A stretch of 29,054 bases of DNA from CADEEN01 sp031389585 (GCA_031389585.1 JANMSS010000216.1:1-29054), one strand, 5' to 3'; counted from the stretch's first letter, positions 8,248 to 17,180 are shown. The notes: generated from the sequence alone by a model not told the origin. Made by a program: numbers and translations.

Positions 8248-8910
8248 TCACCAGCGAAGGGCTTCGCCGTTCTGGTGCAGGAAGCGGCCGCTGGTTTCGA
8301 GGTTCAGCTCGTCGATGCGCTGCAAGAGCCCGCGAACGGACTCGTCCGCCTCGATCATGCCGTGGCCGCGGGTCATCTCGGTGCGCACCGCGCCGGGGTG
8401 CAGCATGACCACTGCGACGCCTCGGGGCTTGAGGTCATGGGCCAGGCTGACACCCGCCGCGTTCAGCGCCGCCTTGCTCATGCGGTAGCCGTAGTAGCCG
8501 CCCGAGCCGTTGTCGGCGATCGACCCCATGCGACTCGTGATCAGCGCAACTTTCGAGCCCTTGCGCAGGCGCGGGCCGAGCGCGCGAGTGAGCATCAGCG
8601 GCGCCACCGCATTGAGATCGAATTGCGCTCGCAGCTTGTCCAGGTCGACGTCTTCCAGTGAGTCGGCGACCAGCATGCCGGCGTTCTGAATCAGCAGATC
8701 GATGTCGTCCATTGCGAGTCGCTCAGCGAGGCGGGACCCGGCCGCGGGCTCGGTCACGTCGATGCCGCTTTCGATCCGCACGCCGAGTGCGTCGAGCTCG
8801 GGCGAGCTCTTGCGACAGATCGCAACCACGCTGGTACCCCGCGCCTTGAGCTGCCGTGCGAACTCGAGGCCGATGCCGCGATTGGCACCGGTGACGACTG
8901 AAATACCCAT
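8248..8910 (-). CDS. Short-chain dehydrogenase/reductase
   Basis: A 220-residue classical-type SDR. The N-terminus has the cofactor loop VVTGANRGIG (residues 5-14). IDLLIQNAG is the NNAG-equivalent, ALITSRMGSI holds the catalytic Ser, and YYGYRMSK gives the Tyr-x-x-x-Lys pair, followed by VMLHPGAVRTEM. It resembles the C-factor/sniffer-like branch with an NAD(P) cofactor; the substrate is unknown. ATG at 8910 starts directly before the nucleotide-binding strand. It follows the FAD/Fe-S oxidoreductase gene on the same strand with 47 bases between, a spacer containing an 11-bp tandem repeat, so the two may be co-transcribed. Confidence 0.88.
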   Translation of the reverse strand: MGISVVTGANRGIGLEFARQLKARGTSVVAICRKSSPELDALGVRIESGIDVTEPAAGSRLAERLAMDDIDLLIQNAGMLVADSLEDVDLDKLRAQFDLNAVAPLMLTRALGPRLRKGSKVALITSRMGSIADNGSGGYYGYRMSKAALNAAGVSLAHDLKPRGVAVVMLHPGAVRTEMTRGHGMIEADESVRGLLQRIDELNLETSGRFLHQNGEALRW

Positions 8911-8915
8911 GGCAT

Positions 8916-8937
8916 GATTCCTTGACGATTCCTTGAC
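8916..8937. repeat. Tandem duplication of an 11-bp unit
   Basis: GATTCCTTGAC occurs twice head to tail (8916-8926 and 8927-8937) in the short spacer between the FAD/Fe-S oxidoreductase and SDR genes. It looks like a small replication-slippage duplication near the SDR ribosome binding region. Confidence 0.7.
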
Positions 8938-8957
8938 GACTCGTTGGCTGAACTGGC

Positions 8958-11900
8958 CTATCCGGCCAGGTGATCGGCCAACACGCGCGCTACATGCAGC
9001 GCCTCGCGGCCGGTGCCGTCGGCAATCTGGTGGCGACAACTGGTGCCGTCGGCGACGATCAAGGCATCGGGTGCGGCGCGCACGGCGGGCAGCAGGCTCA
9101 ACTCGGCCATCTGCATCGACACGGCATGATGCGCGGCCTCGTAGCCGAAGCTGCCGGCCATGCCGCAGCACGAACTCTCGATCAGCACCGGCTCGGCGCC
9201 GGGGATCAGGCGCAGCACCTCGAGCACCGGCGGCATCGCGCCGAAGGCCTTCTGGTGGCAATGGCCGTGCACCCGCATCGGCTGGCGCGCCGGGCGCAGT
9301 GCAGGGCGGAAGCGCCCGGCCTGTGCCTCCTGGGCGAGGAACTCTTCGAACAACAGCGCCTGCGCGGCCACGGTGTGGGCGTCAATGCCCAGGCCCAGGC
9401 TCAGCATCTCGTCGCGCAGCGTCAGCAGGCATGAGGGTTCGAGGCCGACGATGGCGATGCCGCGTTGCGCGAACGGCAGCAGCGCATCGAGCAGCTGGCG
9501 GGCGCGCGCCTTGGCCTCCGCGGCCATGCCGGCAGCGAGGTAGGTGCGGCCGCAGCACAGTGTTTCGTCGCGCAGGCTTCGCGCCGCGTGCACGGTGTAG
9601 CCGGCCGCCTGCAGCACGCGCACGGCGGCCATCGCGTTCTCGCTGTCGAGGTGGCCATTGAAGGTGTCGACAAACAGCACTACCGGCCGCGCCGCTTCGA
9701 GCAACTCGGCGCGCGTGGCGAGCTTCAACGCCGCCGCGCCGCGCCAAAAAGTGTCGCGCCGAAAGCGCGGCAGCGACCTGGCGGCAGACAGGCCGAGCCA
9801 GCGCTGGCTGGCGCGTCTGAGCAGCGGTACGCGATTGCGCAGGTTCATCAGCCACGGCACCTGGCTGGCCATCGCGGCATAGGCCGGCAGGTGCGCCAGC
9901 AGGCGGTCGCGCACCGACATGCCGTGCTGCAAGCGGCGCTGCGCGAGCACTTCGAGCTTCATCTTGGCCATGTCGACACCGGTCGGGCAATCGCGTTTGC
10001 AGCCCTTGCAACCGACGCACAGCTCGAGCGCGTCACGCACGGCGTCGCCGGTCAGGCCGTCAGCGCCGAGCTGGCCCGACAGCGCCAGGCGCAAGGTGTT
10101 CGCACGCCCGCGCGTCAGATGCAGCTCGTCGCGCGTGACGCGGTAGCTCGGACACATGGTGCCGGCGTCGAACTTGCGGCAGTGGCCGTTGTTGTTGCAC
10201 ATCTCGACCGCCTTGGCCAGGCCGCTGGTCGGGTCGCCGCCGCTGCCGGGCGCGCTCGTCGCTTCCGTGACCGGATCGTTCTGCACGTTCCACGCCGACC
10301 AGTCGAACACCGGCTTCAGTGCAATCGTCTTGTAGCCGGGCGGATAGCGGAACAGGCGGGCATCGTCCATCTTCGGCGGGTCGACGATCTTGCCGGGGTT
10401 CATCAGCTTGCCCGGATCGAGCTTGTGCTTGATGGCGCGAAATGCCTCGTTGATCTTCGGCCCGAACTGCCAGCCGATCCACTCGCCGCGACACAGGCCG
10501 TCGCCATGCTCGCCGCTGTAGGCGCCCTTGAACTTCGTCACCAGCGCGGCGGCTTCATCGGCGATGGCGCGCATCTTGGCCGCGCCCCCAGTCGGTCCGC
10601 TCTGGCGCATGTCGAGGATCGGCCGCACATGCAGCGTGCCGACCGAGGCATGGGCGTACCAGGTGCCGCGCGTGCCGTGGCGGGCAAAGACCTCGGTCAA
10701 CGCATCGGTGTACTCGGCCAGGTGTTGCAGTGGCACGGCGCAGTCTTCGATGAAGCTCACCGGCTTGCCGTCGCCCTTCAGGCTCATCATGATGTTGAGG
10801 CCTGCCTTGCGCACCTCCCACAGGGCTTTCTGCGGCGCCTCGTCGCTCATCTCGACGACGCTGCCGGGCAGGCCCAGGGCGTCACCCATCAGCTCGACCA
10901 ACGCGCGCAGCTCTTGCAGCAGCGCAGCCTTGTCATCGCCGCTGAACTCGACCAGCAGGATGGCCGCCGGCGCTTTTCCGTTGACTTCGATCAGCGCGGC
11001 GTCGATGGTCGGTCGGAACGCCGGATTGGCGCGCGACAGATCGATCATCGTGCGGTCGACCAGCTCGACGGCGCTGGGGTTCAACTTGACGATGTGCTGC
11101 GCCGCATCCATCGCGGCATGAAAGCTCGGGAAATTCACCACGCCGAGCACCTTGGCGCGCGGCAGCGGGCTAAGTTTCAACTTCAGGCTGCGCGTGAAGG
11201 CCAGCGTGCCTTCGGCGCCGACGAGCAGGTGCGCGAGATTCACGCTGCCATCCGCGGTGTAGGGCCGCTCGCTTTGCGGGTGGAAGATGTCCAGGCTGTA
11301 GCCGGCCACGCGGCGCAACACCTTGGGCCAGCGGGCTTCGATCTCATCGCGGTGTTGATCGGCCAGGCCGCGCACAAAGTCGGCGATCTCGCGCTCCGGC
11401 GCGCCCAGGCCTGCCACCGGCCCGAACGACAGCAGCCGCCCGTCCGCAAGCCAGGCGTCGATGCCGGCCACGTTGTGCACCATGTTGCCGTAGGCGATGC
11501 TGCGCGAACCGCAGGAGTTGTTGCCGGCCATGCCGCCGAGCGTGGCCTGCGCGCTGGTCGACACATCCACGGGGTACCACAGCCCGTGCGGTTTCAGCCA
11601 GGCGTTCAGATGGTCGAGCACGATACCAGGCTCGACGTCGACGGTCAGCGCGGCCTTGTCGAAACCCAGCACGTTGCGAAGGTGCTTGCTGGTGTCGATG
11701 ACCAGCGCCGCGCCGGTCGTCTGGCCGCATTGCGAAGTGCCGCCGCCGCGCGGCAGCAGCGGCACGCGTTGGTCGCGCGCAATGTCGATGGCAATGGCCA
11801 CATCGCGCACGGTCTTTGGAACGAACACGCCCACCGGCATGATCTGGTAGATCGACGCGTCGGTGGCATAGCGGCCGCGCGAGGCGGCGTCGAACAGCAC

Positions 11901-11987
11901 TTCGCCTTCGGTTTCCTGCGCCAGGCGCCTTGCCAGTTCGCCCGCCGTGGGAATTACCGTCTTTGCGGTCGAATCAGTCGCTGCCAT
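8958..11987 (-). CDS. FAD-linked oxidase with C-terminal Fe-S/CCG domains (YdiJ-like)
   Basis: A 1009-residue protein close in length and layout to E. coli YdiJ, a D-2-hydroxyacid (2-hydroxyglutarate-type) dehydrogenase. The N-terminal half is a vanillyl-alcohol-oxidase-type FAD domain with PRGGGTSQCGQTTG near residues 79-92 and GGMAGNNSCGSRS further on, then the FAD-oxidase C domain. The C-terminal half has ferredoxin-like Cys motifs near residues 600-670 (CNNNGHC, CVGCKGCKRDCP) and two CCG motifs (LCCGRTY, SCCGMAGSFGYE) that bind Fe-S clusters and pass electrons on, probably to quinone. The ATG at 11987 is 48 bases from the divergent aminotransferase start, suggesting a shared promoter region. 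Substrate is not fixed by sequence: lactate, glycolate or 2-hydroxyglutarate are possible. Confidence 0.88.
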   Translation of the reverse strand: MAATDSTAKTVIPTAGELARRLAQETEGEVLFDAASRGRYATDASIYQIMPVGVFVPKTVRDVAIAIDIARDQRVPLLPRGGGTSQCGQTTGAALVIDTSKHLRNVLGFDKAALTVDVEPGIVLDHLNAWLKPHGLWYPVDVSTSAQATLGGMAGNNSCGSRSIAYGNMVHNVAGIDAWLADGRLLSFGPVAGLGAPEREIADFVRGLADQHRDEIEARWPKVLRRVAGYSLDIFHPQSERPYTADGSVNLAHLLVGAEGTLAFTRSLKLKLSPLPRAKVLGVVNFPSFHAAMDAAQHIVKLNPSAVELVDRTMIDLSRANPAFRPTIDAALIEVNGKAPAAILLVEFSGDDKAALLQELRALVELMGDALGLPGSVVEMSDEAPQKALWEVRKAGLNIMMSLKGDGKPVSFIEDCAVPLQHLAEYTDALTEVFARHGTRGTWYAHASVGTLHVRPILDMRQSGPTGGAAKMRAIADEAAALVTKFKGAYSGEHGDGLCRGEWIGWQFGPKINEAFRAIKHKLDPGKLMNPGKIVDPPKMDDARLFRYPPGYKTIALKPVFDWSAWNVQNDPVTEATSAPGSGGDPTSGLAKAVEMCNNNGHCRKFDAGTMCPSYRVTRDELHLTRGRANTLRLALSGQLGADGLTGDAVRDALELCVGCKGCKRDCPTGVDMAKMKLEVLAQRRLQHGMSVRDRLLAHLPAYAAMASQVPWLMNLRNRVPLLRRASQRWLGLSAARSLPRFRRDTFWRGAAALKLATRAELLEAARPVVLFVDTFNGHLDSENAMAAVRVLQAAGYTVHAARSLRDETLCCGRTYLAAGMAAEAKARARQLLDALLPFAQRGIAIVGLEPSCLLTLRDEMLSLGLGIDAHTVAAQALLFEEFLAQEAQAGRFRPALRPARQPMRVHGHCHQKAFGAMPPVLEVLRLIPGAEPVLIESSCCGMAGSFGYEAAHHAVSMQMAELSLLPAVRAAPDALIVADGTSCRHQIADGTGREALHVARVLADHLAG

Positions 11988-12035
11988 CGTGCGTTGATTC
12001 TGTATGCAAAACTACGCTCGATTCATGGAGCCAGG

Positions 12036-13271
12036 ATGAAGCTGAACAACCATGCCAGTGGCCGCCATTTCCTGCAGATTCCGGGGCCGAGCCCGGTGCC
12101 CGATCGCATCCTGCGCGCCATCAGCCTGCCCACGATCGACCATCGCGGGCCAGAATTTGGTGTGCTCGGGCTGGCGGTGCTGGCCGGACTGCAACGCATC
12201 TACCAGACCCAGCACCCGGTCGTGATCTACCCTGCCTCGGGGACGGGGGCCTGGGAAGCTGCGCTGGCCAACACGCTCTCTCCCGGCGATGCGCTGCTGA
12301 TGTTCGAGACCGGGCAGTTCGCCACGCTGTGGCAGAAGATCGCGCTCCGGCTGGGCCTGCGGCCTGAGTTCATGGGCCAGACCGCCACCGACGCGGCGGG
12401 GCTGCCGCACAGCTGGCGCCACGGCGTCCAGGCCGATCTGATCGAGCAGCGCCTGCGCGCCGACAAGGGCCATGCCCTCAGGGCCGTCTGCGTGGTGCAC
12501 AACGAAACCTCGACCGGCGTGACGTCCGACATCGCCGCCGTGCGCCGCGCGATCGATGCGGCCCGGCATCCGGCGCTGCTGATGGTCGACACCGTGTCGG
12601 GCCTGGCCAGCGCCGATTACCGGCATGACGAATGGGGCGTCGATGTCGGCGTCAGCGGTTCACAAAAGGGCTTGATGCTGCCGCCCGGCATCAGCTTCAA
12701 CGCGCTCTCTCCGAAGGCGCTCGAAGCCAGCAAGCATGCCAAGTTGCCGCGGGCGTTCTGGGCCTGGGACGAGATGGTCGAGATGAACAAGACCGGCTAC
12801 TTCCCGTACACCCCCAATACCAACCTGCTCTACGGGCTCAATGAATCGATCGAGATGCTGCTCGAAGAAGGACTGCCCAACGTCTTCGCGCGCCACCAGC
12901 GCTGGGCCGAGGGCGTGCGCGTGGCCGTGCGCGCCTGGGGCCTGGAGATCCAGTGCGCCGACCCGGCGGTCTACTCGCCGATCCTCACCGGGGTGGTGAT
13001 GCCATCGGGCGTGGACGCCGATCGCGTGCGCCGGCTGGTTTACGAGCGCTTCGATCTCTCGCTGGGCATGGGTCTGGGCTAGGTGAAGGGGCGCATGTTC
13101 CGCATCGGCCACCTCGGGGACAGCAATGACCTGACGCTGCTGGCCGCGCTGGCGGGGTGCGAAATGGGCCTGAAGCTCTCAGGCGTGGCGTTGGCCGGCA
13201 GTGGCGTGCAGGCCGCGATGGATTACTACGCTGGGCACCCGCAGCGCGGCGCACTGCAGGCCGTGGCCTGA
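12036..13271 (+). pseudogene. Class V aminotransferase (serine/alanine-glyoxylate type), interrupted by in-frame TAG
   Basis: The frame from ATG 12036 (GGAG at 12027) encodes a fold-type I PLP aminotransferase: FLQIPGPSPVP at the start, IYPASGTGAWEAAL, VVHNETSTGVTSD, VDTVSGLAS and the PLP-lysine motif GSQKGLMLPPG. It hits TAG at 13080-13082 after SLGMGLG. The same frame continues without gap from 13083 to TGA 13269-13271 with GRMFRIGHLGD and the C-terminal helix LAALAGCEMGLKL, which are the normal family ending. The shortened product has 348 residues and the whole frame about 411 codons, the usual family length. A Lys codon (AAG) to TAG change would explain it. The missing 62 residues include the conserved R-x-G-H-x-G-D region, so the truncated product is probably inactive unless the stop is read through or is a sequencing error. 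Confidence 0.85.
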
Positions 13272-13284
13272 GGCTCGAGCAGGA

Positions 13285-15177
13285 TCAGGACGGACGCTGC
13301 GAAGGGACGAAGGCGTCGGTAAAGCACAGGGGCTCTTCCAGCCCCTGGGCGATGAAGTCCGGCACCGCGGCTTGCACCATCTGCACCGAGCCACAGGCAT
13401 AGACCTCGTAGCCGGTGAGGTCGGGATGGTCAGCGAGCATCGCCTTGTGCACGAACCCGCGACGGCCGGGCCAGGGGTCGTCGGGCGCGGCGTGCGAGAG
13501 CACCGGCACGACCGAGAAATTCGGGTGCTCGCGTTGCCATTGTTCGGCCAGGTCGAGCGCGTACAAGTCTTTGGCCTCGCGCGCGCCCCAGTACAACTGC
13601 ATCGGCCGCTGAATGCCGCGACGCCAGGCGTCTTCGACGATGCTCTTGATCGGCGCGAAGCCGGTGGCGCCGGCCACGAACAGGATCGGCCGTTCGCTCT
13701 CACGCAGCGTGAAGCGGCCGAGCGGGCCCTCGAAGTCGATCGCGTCTCCGACCTTCAGGGTGGTGAAAACCTGGGTCGTGAAGCGGCCGCCGGGGATGCG
13801 CCGCACGTGCAGCTCGATCAGTGGGTTGTCATGCGGCGGATTGGCGAACGAGAACGCGCGCCGCTGGCCATCCTCGAGCACGATGTTGATGTACTGGCCA
13901 GCGGCAAAGGCGACGCGCTCGCCCTCGGGCAGCGCGATGCGCAGGCGGATCACGTCTTCAGCGATACGCTCGAGACTGTCGATGCGGCCGTGCCAGCGCC
14001 GCAGTGTCGTGTCCGTACCCAAGGTCGGCACATCGACCTCCAACTCGACGTCTTCGAGGGCCACCGCGCAGCACATCAGCGCTTTGCCGCTGGCGCGCAT
14101 CGCATCGGTCAGCGCCGCGGGCTGGTAGGGGCCGGGATCGATACGGCCATTGAGCACCGTGCACACGCACAGGCCGCAGCCGCCGGCGCGGCAGTCGTAG
14201 GGCAGCGGCAGGCCGGCGCGCAATCCGGCCTCGAGCAAGGTCTCGCCCGACCGCGCAGTCACGGCGACCGCGCCCGGGTGCAAAGTGAGGTGCGTTTGGT
14301 TGCGGCTGCCTCGCCGTGGCGGCAGCCAGGGCATGGCCAGCAGCAGTAACGTGCCTACGCTGACCAAGGCCCACACGCCGGCCAGCGGCCATGCATAGAC
14401 CAGTGGATACAGCGCGAGCAGGAACCAGTCGAGTTCGAGCTCGGTTGGGGCGACCGCCAGATTCGCTGCACCGCCCTGGCTCAGCACCGGCTGCACCAAG
14501 GCCAGCACCAGCAGCATCGTCAGCACCGCGATCGCGATCGGGCGCGGCGGCTGCGTCTGCGCCTTGGGCACGCGCTGCACATGAACCCACATCACCAACA
14601 GCGCCAGCAGCGGCACGCCGATGTGGATGAAGACCAGCAGCGAGAACAGGCGGTTGCTCACGTTCGCCGGCACGATGAAGTTGCGGATCAGCGAGCCGCC
14701 GAAGCCGGGCAGCCAGTCCATCCACTCGAAGCTGGCCTGGGTGACGAACTGCGCCAGGCGGTCCCACGGCAGCATGTAGCCGTTGGCGCCGGCGGCGTAG
14801 ATCAACCAGATCAACCCCACCCCGGTGACCCACGAAAACCAGCGGTATCCGCGCAGGCGGTCGAAGGCGAAGTAGCGCAGCGCGTGCACGGCCATCGCCG
14901 CCACCATCGCGTCCGACGCATAGCGGTGCACGCTGCGCAACACGCCCCCGGCATACCACTGGCCCTCGGTCAGCGCCTGCACCGAGCGGTACGCCCCGTC
15001 GACGCTGGTGTCAAAGAACGCGTACAGGTACAGCCCGGTGGCGCCGACGACCCAGAACAGGAAGAAGATCGTCGAACCGAGGTGGTACAGCGGATTGAGT
15101 TTGTCGCCGAAGGCGCGGTTGAACAGCGCCTCGGCGTGCATGAAGCCCGCCCGCAACGCGCGCTGAAGGGCCCGCAT
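13285..15177 (-). CDS. Cytochrome b fused to [2Fe-2S] ferredoxin and FAD/NAD(P)H reductase
   Basis: A 630-residue chimera, last gene of the nine-gene operon. Residues about 15-290 are a bc1/b6f-like cytochrome b with two H-x13-H pairs, H84/H98 and H185/H199, the ligands of two b hemes. The PEWY-like site reads LDWF (249-252). Residues about 295-385 are a plant-type [2Fe-2S] ferredoxin (C329, C334, C337, C369). Residues about 390-630 are a ferredoxin-NADP reductase-type module with FAD motif RAFSFANPP, nucleotide loop GATGFAPIKS and terminal YACGSVQMV, like CDP-glucoseen reductases. The predicted path is NAD(P)H to FAD to [2Fe-2S] to hemes b or quinone, or the reverse. The ATG at 15177 shares one base with the preceding stop (TGATG). 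The membrane half is paralogous to the cytochrome b at 17396-19039. Confidence 0.88.
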   Translation of the reverse strand: MRALQRALRAGFMHAEALFNRAFGDKLNPLYHLGSTIFFLFWVVGATGLYLYAFFDTSVDGAYRSVQALTEGQWYAGGVLRSVHRYASDAMVAAMAVHALRYFAFDRLRGYRWFSWVTGVGLIWLIYAAGANGYMLPWDRLAQFVTQASFEWMDWLPGFGGSLIRNFIVPANVSNRLFSLLVFIHIGVPLLALLVMWVHVQRVPKAQTQPPRPIAIAVLTMLLVLALVQPVLSQGGAANLAVAPTELELDWFLLALYPLVYAWPLAGVWALVSVGTLLLLAMPWLPPRRGSRNQTHLTLHPGAVAVTARSGETLLEAGLRAGLPLPYDCRAGGCGLCVCTVLNGRIDPGPYQPAALTDAMRASGKALMCCAVALEDVELEVDVPTLGTDTTLRRWHGRIDSLERIAEDVIRLRIALPEGERVAFAAGQYINIVLEDGQRRAFSFANPPHDNPLIELHVRRIPGGRFTTQVFTTLKVGDAIDFEGPLGRFTLRESERPILFVAGATGFAPIKSIVEDAWRRGIQRPMQLYWGAREAKDLYALDLAEQWQREHPNFSVVPVLSHAAPDDPWPGRRGFVHKAMLADHPDLTGYEVYACGSVQMVQAAVPDFIAQGLEEPLCFTDAFVPSQRPS

Positions 15178-16652
15178 CAGCGGCGCGGGCGCATCGCGCC
15201 GAAGACGACCACCACGAACAGCAGGCCGCCGATGATGGCCACCAGACCGCCCAGGCCCATCAAGCCCATGCCGGCGATCTCACCCATGCTGCGCAACACT
15301 TGTTCACCGCCGGCCACCTTGCGCTGCACGCCATAGCCGCCCGACCAGACCAGGCCCGCGATGTGCATCAGCTGGCCCACGCCGTAGAGGATCGGCTGCG
15401 CCACTGCGAGCCGGCCCTGCGGCGCGCGCCAGCCCAGCCGTGGCAGCAGGTGCACGACCAGGCCCATCAGCGCCAAGGTCACGCCAACGATGCAGCCGTG
15501 GTAATGCGCGGGAATCGTCACGTTGCTGGCACCGATGAACAGGCCGATCACGCCGCCCGCAGCGAACAGCGCCATCGACGACCACAGCGCGGCACGCAAG
15601 GGCTTGGCCGTGGGCGCCAGGTCGCGCAGGCGCGCGAGCGCCAGGGCTACCGCCAGGGCCACCGGCAGGATCGCCAGACCGCCGCCGAAGCGCATGGCCC
15701 AGGTGTGCAGTGCGCGGTGCTCGACCGTGGCCACATCGTGTGCAAGGTAGGCATACGGCGTGATGAAGACGCTGGCCAGCGCCAGCGCGAACAGCAGCAC
15801 CACCACGCGCGGGCTCAGCACGATGCGGGCACCGCAGGCCTGGGCCAGCCACAGCCAGGCCACCAGCATCACCAGGGTCCAGGTGAACTGCAGCGCGTGG
15901 CCGACGCCCCAGAACAGGATTTCGTAGTAGGCCTTGCCGTCGAGTGCCGTGGGCACCTGCGCCAGCGACCAGACCAGCGCTAGCAAGGCCACAGCGGCGG
16001 AAACGACGCTGGCGTTGAGGCCGAAGCGCAGGGCGCCGGCGCCGCTGACGACGCTGCCGACACGCTCGGCCGCCCACAGACTGCGCAGCACCTGCAGCGC
16101 GGCGCCCGCGCCGAAGATCACCAGGCCCGCGTGGAACAACGGGCTCGTGAGTACCGGGATGTAGTTGGCCATGATCGGGGTGCCGGGGCTGACGAAGGCG
16201 GCCACCACCATCAGCAGCGTGCCGGCGGCGCACAGGCCGAGCGCCACACAGCTCCACACTGCGCCTCGCGCAGAAGTATTCAAGCTCCACAGCATGCTGG
16301 CGATGGCGCTGAACCAAACCAGCACCGACAGGTCGACATGCACCACCAAGGCGACGCGAAAGAAGTCGGCGCCGGGCAGCCACGCGTTGACGCCAGGTGT
16401 GCGCGCGGCCACCAGCAGCAGCGAGAACAGGCCCGAGCCGATCAGTGCAACCAGGCCGAGGTAGAGCCAGCCGCGCGCCAAGCCACGCTGGTCCTCGCCG
16501 GCGATGGGCAGGCTGTAGTCGGCAAGTGGGCGCGCAACCACCAATCCGCGAACGCGCGGCCCTCCAAGCGACCGCCGCGGATCCGGCTTTGCCGGTCCGC
16601 CAGCGGTGCCCCCTCGAGGGGGAGCGCCGAAGGCGCTACGGGGGTGGGTCAT
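15177..16652 (-). CDS. Heme-copper oxidase subunit I-like protein lacking helix-VII Cu_B histidines
   Basis: A polytopic protein of 491 residues from ATG 16652, which overlaps the previous stop (ATGA). It lines up by eye with the subunit I at 20790-22484. Helix II keeps H105, helix VI keeps H252 in GVGHALQF, and helix X keeps H383-Y-H385. These are the ligands of a low-spin heme, a high-spin heme and one Cu_B position. The two adjacent helix-VII histidines expected 49 and 50 residues after H252 are A301 and Y302, inside ITPYAYLAHD. The H+4 position is Phe. I therefore read it as a heme-binding relative that may not form a normal Cu_B site. H305, H312 and H316 nearby could be substitutes. The first 30 or so codons come from a GC-rich repeat; a start at TTG 16544 or GTG 16541 is possible. 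Confidence 0.8.
   Translation of the reverse strand: MTHPRSAFGAPPRGGTAGGPAKPDPRRSLGGPRVRGLVVARPLADYSLPIAGEDQRGLARGWLYLGLVALIGSGLFSLLLVAARTPGVNAWLPGADFFRVALVVHVDLSVLVWFSAIASMLWSLNTSARGAVWSCVALGLCAAGTLLMVVAAFVSPGTPIMANYIPVLTSPLFHAGLVIFGAGAALQVLRSLWAAERVGSVVSGAGALRFGLNASVVSAAVALLALVWSLAQVPTALDGKAYYEILFWGVGHALQFTWTLVMLVAWLWLAQACGARIVLSPRVVVLLFALALASVFITPYAYLAHDVATVEHRALHTWAMRFGGGLAILPVALAVALALARLRDLAPTAKPLRAALWSSMALFAAGGVIGLFIGASNVTIPAHYHGCIVGVTLALMGLVVHLLPRLGWRAPQGRLAVAQPILYGVGQLMHIAGLVWSGGYGVQRKVAGGEQVLRSMGEIAGMGLMGLGGLVAIIGGLLFVVVVFGAMRPRR
16564..16652 (-). repeat. GC-rich interspersed repeat, type A copy 1
   Basis: An 89-bp element nearly identical to 20705-20793 and similar to 17311-17394. 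It contains CCGCCGCGGATC, GGCTTTGCC and two inverted-repeat blocks (CCCCCTCGAGGGGG and AGCGCCGAAGGCGCT). On the minus strand it begins exactly at the stop/ATG overlap of the upstream gene. I recognise this as an intergenic repeat type common in Burkholderiales genomes. It can fold strongly in RNA. Confidence 0.85.
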
Positions 16653-17170
16653 TGCAGCGTGATCCCCCCCTGGTTCACATCGAAGTCGATCACCAGCACC
16701 TGTGCCGGTGCCAGCGTGACGGTGGCCTCGCGCTGATGAGTGAAGCCGGGGCTGCGCGCGTCGTCCTTCAGGCGCACGGCGATGCGCTGCTCGCCCGCAT
16801 CGACAACGAGGCGTTGGTAGACGGCCGAGGCGCCGTCGAGCGAGAGACCCGAAGGCGCCGCGGTACGGCGCAGCGCGGTGACGCCGTCGAGGTCGACCTC
16901 GATCGTGACCGGCGAGCGCTCCCGCGGGCACTTGATCGGCGCGCGCATGTTCGGCGGCAGCTTGGCCAGCTCGGCTTGGCTTTGCACCTGGCAGTCGCCG
17001 ATCGGCTTGCCGGTGTGGGTGAAGCTGACCTTGATCAGTGCCTGGTCGGCGTCAAGGTGGTGGTAGACCGGCCAGCGCGAGAAGACACCGATGACCAGCG
17101 CGAAAAGGGCGTAGAGCAGGAATTGGCCGACCCAGGCGCTGGCCGGAAGGGCGGAGCTGCGGGCCGTCAT
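16649..17170 (-). CDS. Membrane-anchored protein of unknown function
   Basis: I do not recognise a defined family. The 173-residue product has one N-terminal membrane helix (WVGQFLLYALFALVIGVFS, residues 13-31) followed by a beta-rich domain that should face the periplasm. The segment after the helix, PVYHHLDADQALIKVSFTH, then two cysteines (C60 and C81) and a run of alternating hydrophobic residues to the end recall small FixH-like assembly proteins. That is a loose resemblance only. ATG 17170 is chosen because upstream in-frame codons lie in a repeat. Its stop overlaps the ATG of the following heme-copper-like subunit (ATGA). Its position inside the operon suggests a dedicated accessory or structural subunit, perhaps for metal handling through the two cysteines and His37-His38. 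Confidence 0.75.
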   Translation of the reverse strand: MTARSSALPASAWVGQFLLYALFALVIGVFSRWPVYHHLDADQALIKVSFTHTGKPIGDCQVQSQAELAKLPPNMRAPIKCPRERSPVTIEVDLDGVTALRRTAAPSGLSLDGASAVYQRLVVDAGEQRIAVRLKDDARSPGFTHQREATVTLAPAQVLVIDFDVNQGGITLQ

Positions 17171-17180
17171 GTCAGCGCGC

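Noticed and set aside
9465..12035. Very long plus-strand open frame antisense to the FAD/Fe-S oxidoreductase gene, running into the aminotransferase frame
   Set aside because: It is a high-GC shadow frame; the amino-acid composition is Arg/Ala/His/Gln-rich with no family motifs, while the minus strand has complete FAD and Fe-S motifs.
13080..13082. TAG as pyrrolysine or programmed recoding
   Set aside because: No pyrrolysine genes or recoding structure are seen, and a single-base change of a Lys codon is simpler.
16653..16931. Possible N-terminal extension of the second heme-copper-like subunit
   Set aside because: The region codes for the periplasmic domain of the upstream protein in another frame; the ATGA at 16652 or a later start is more reasonable.
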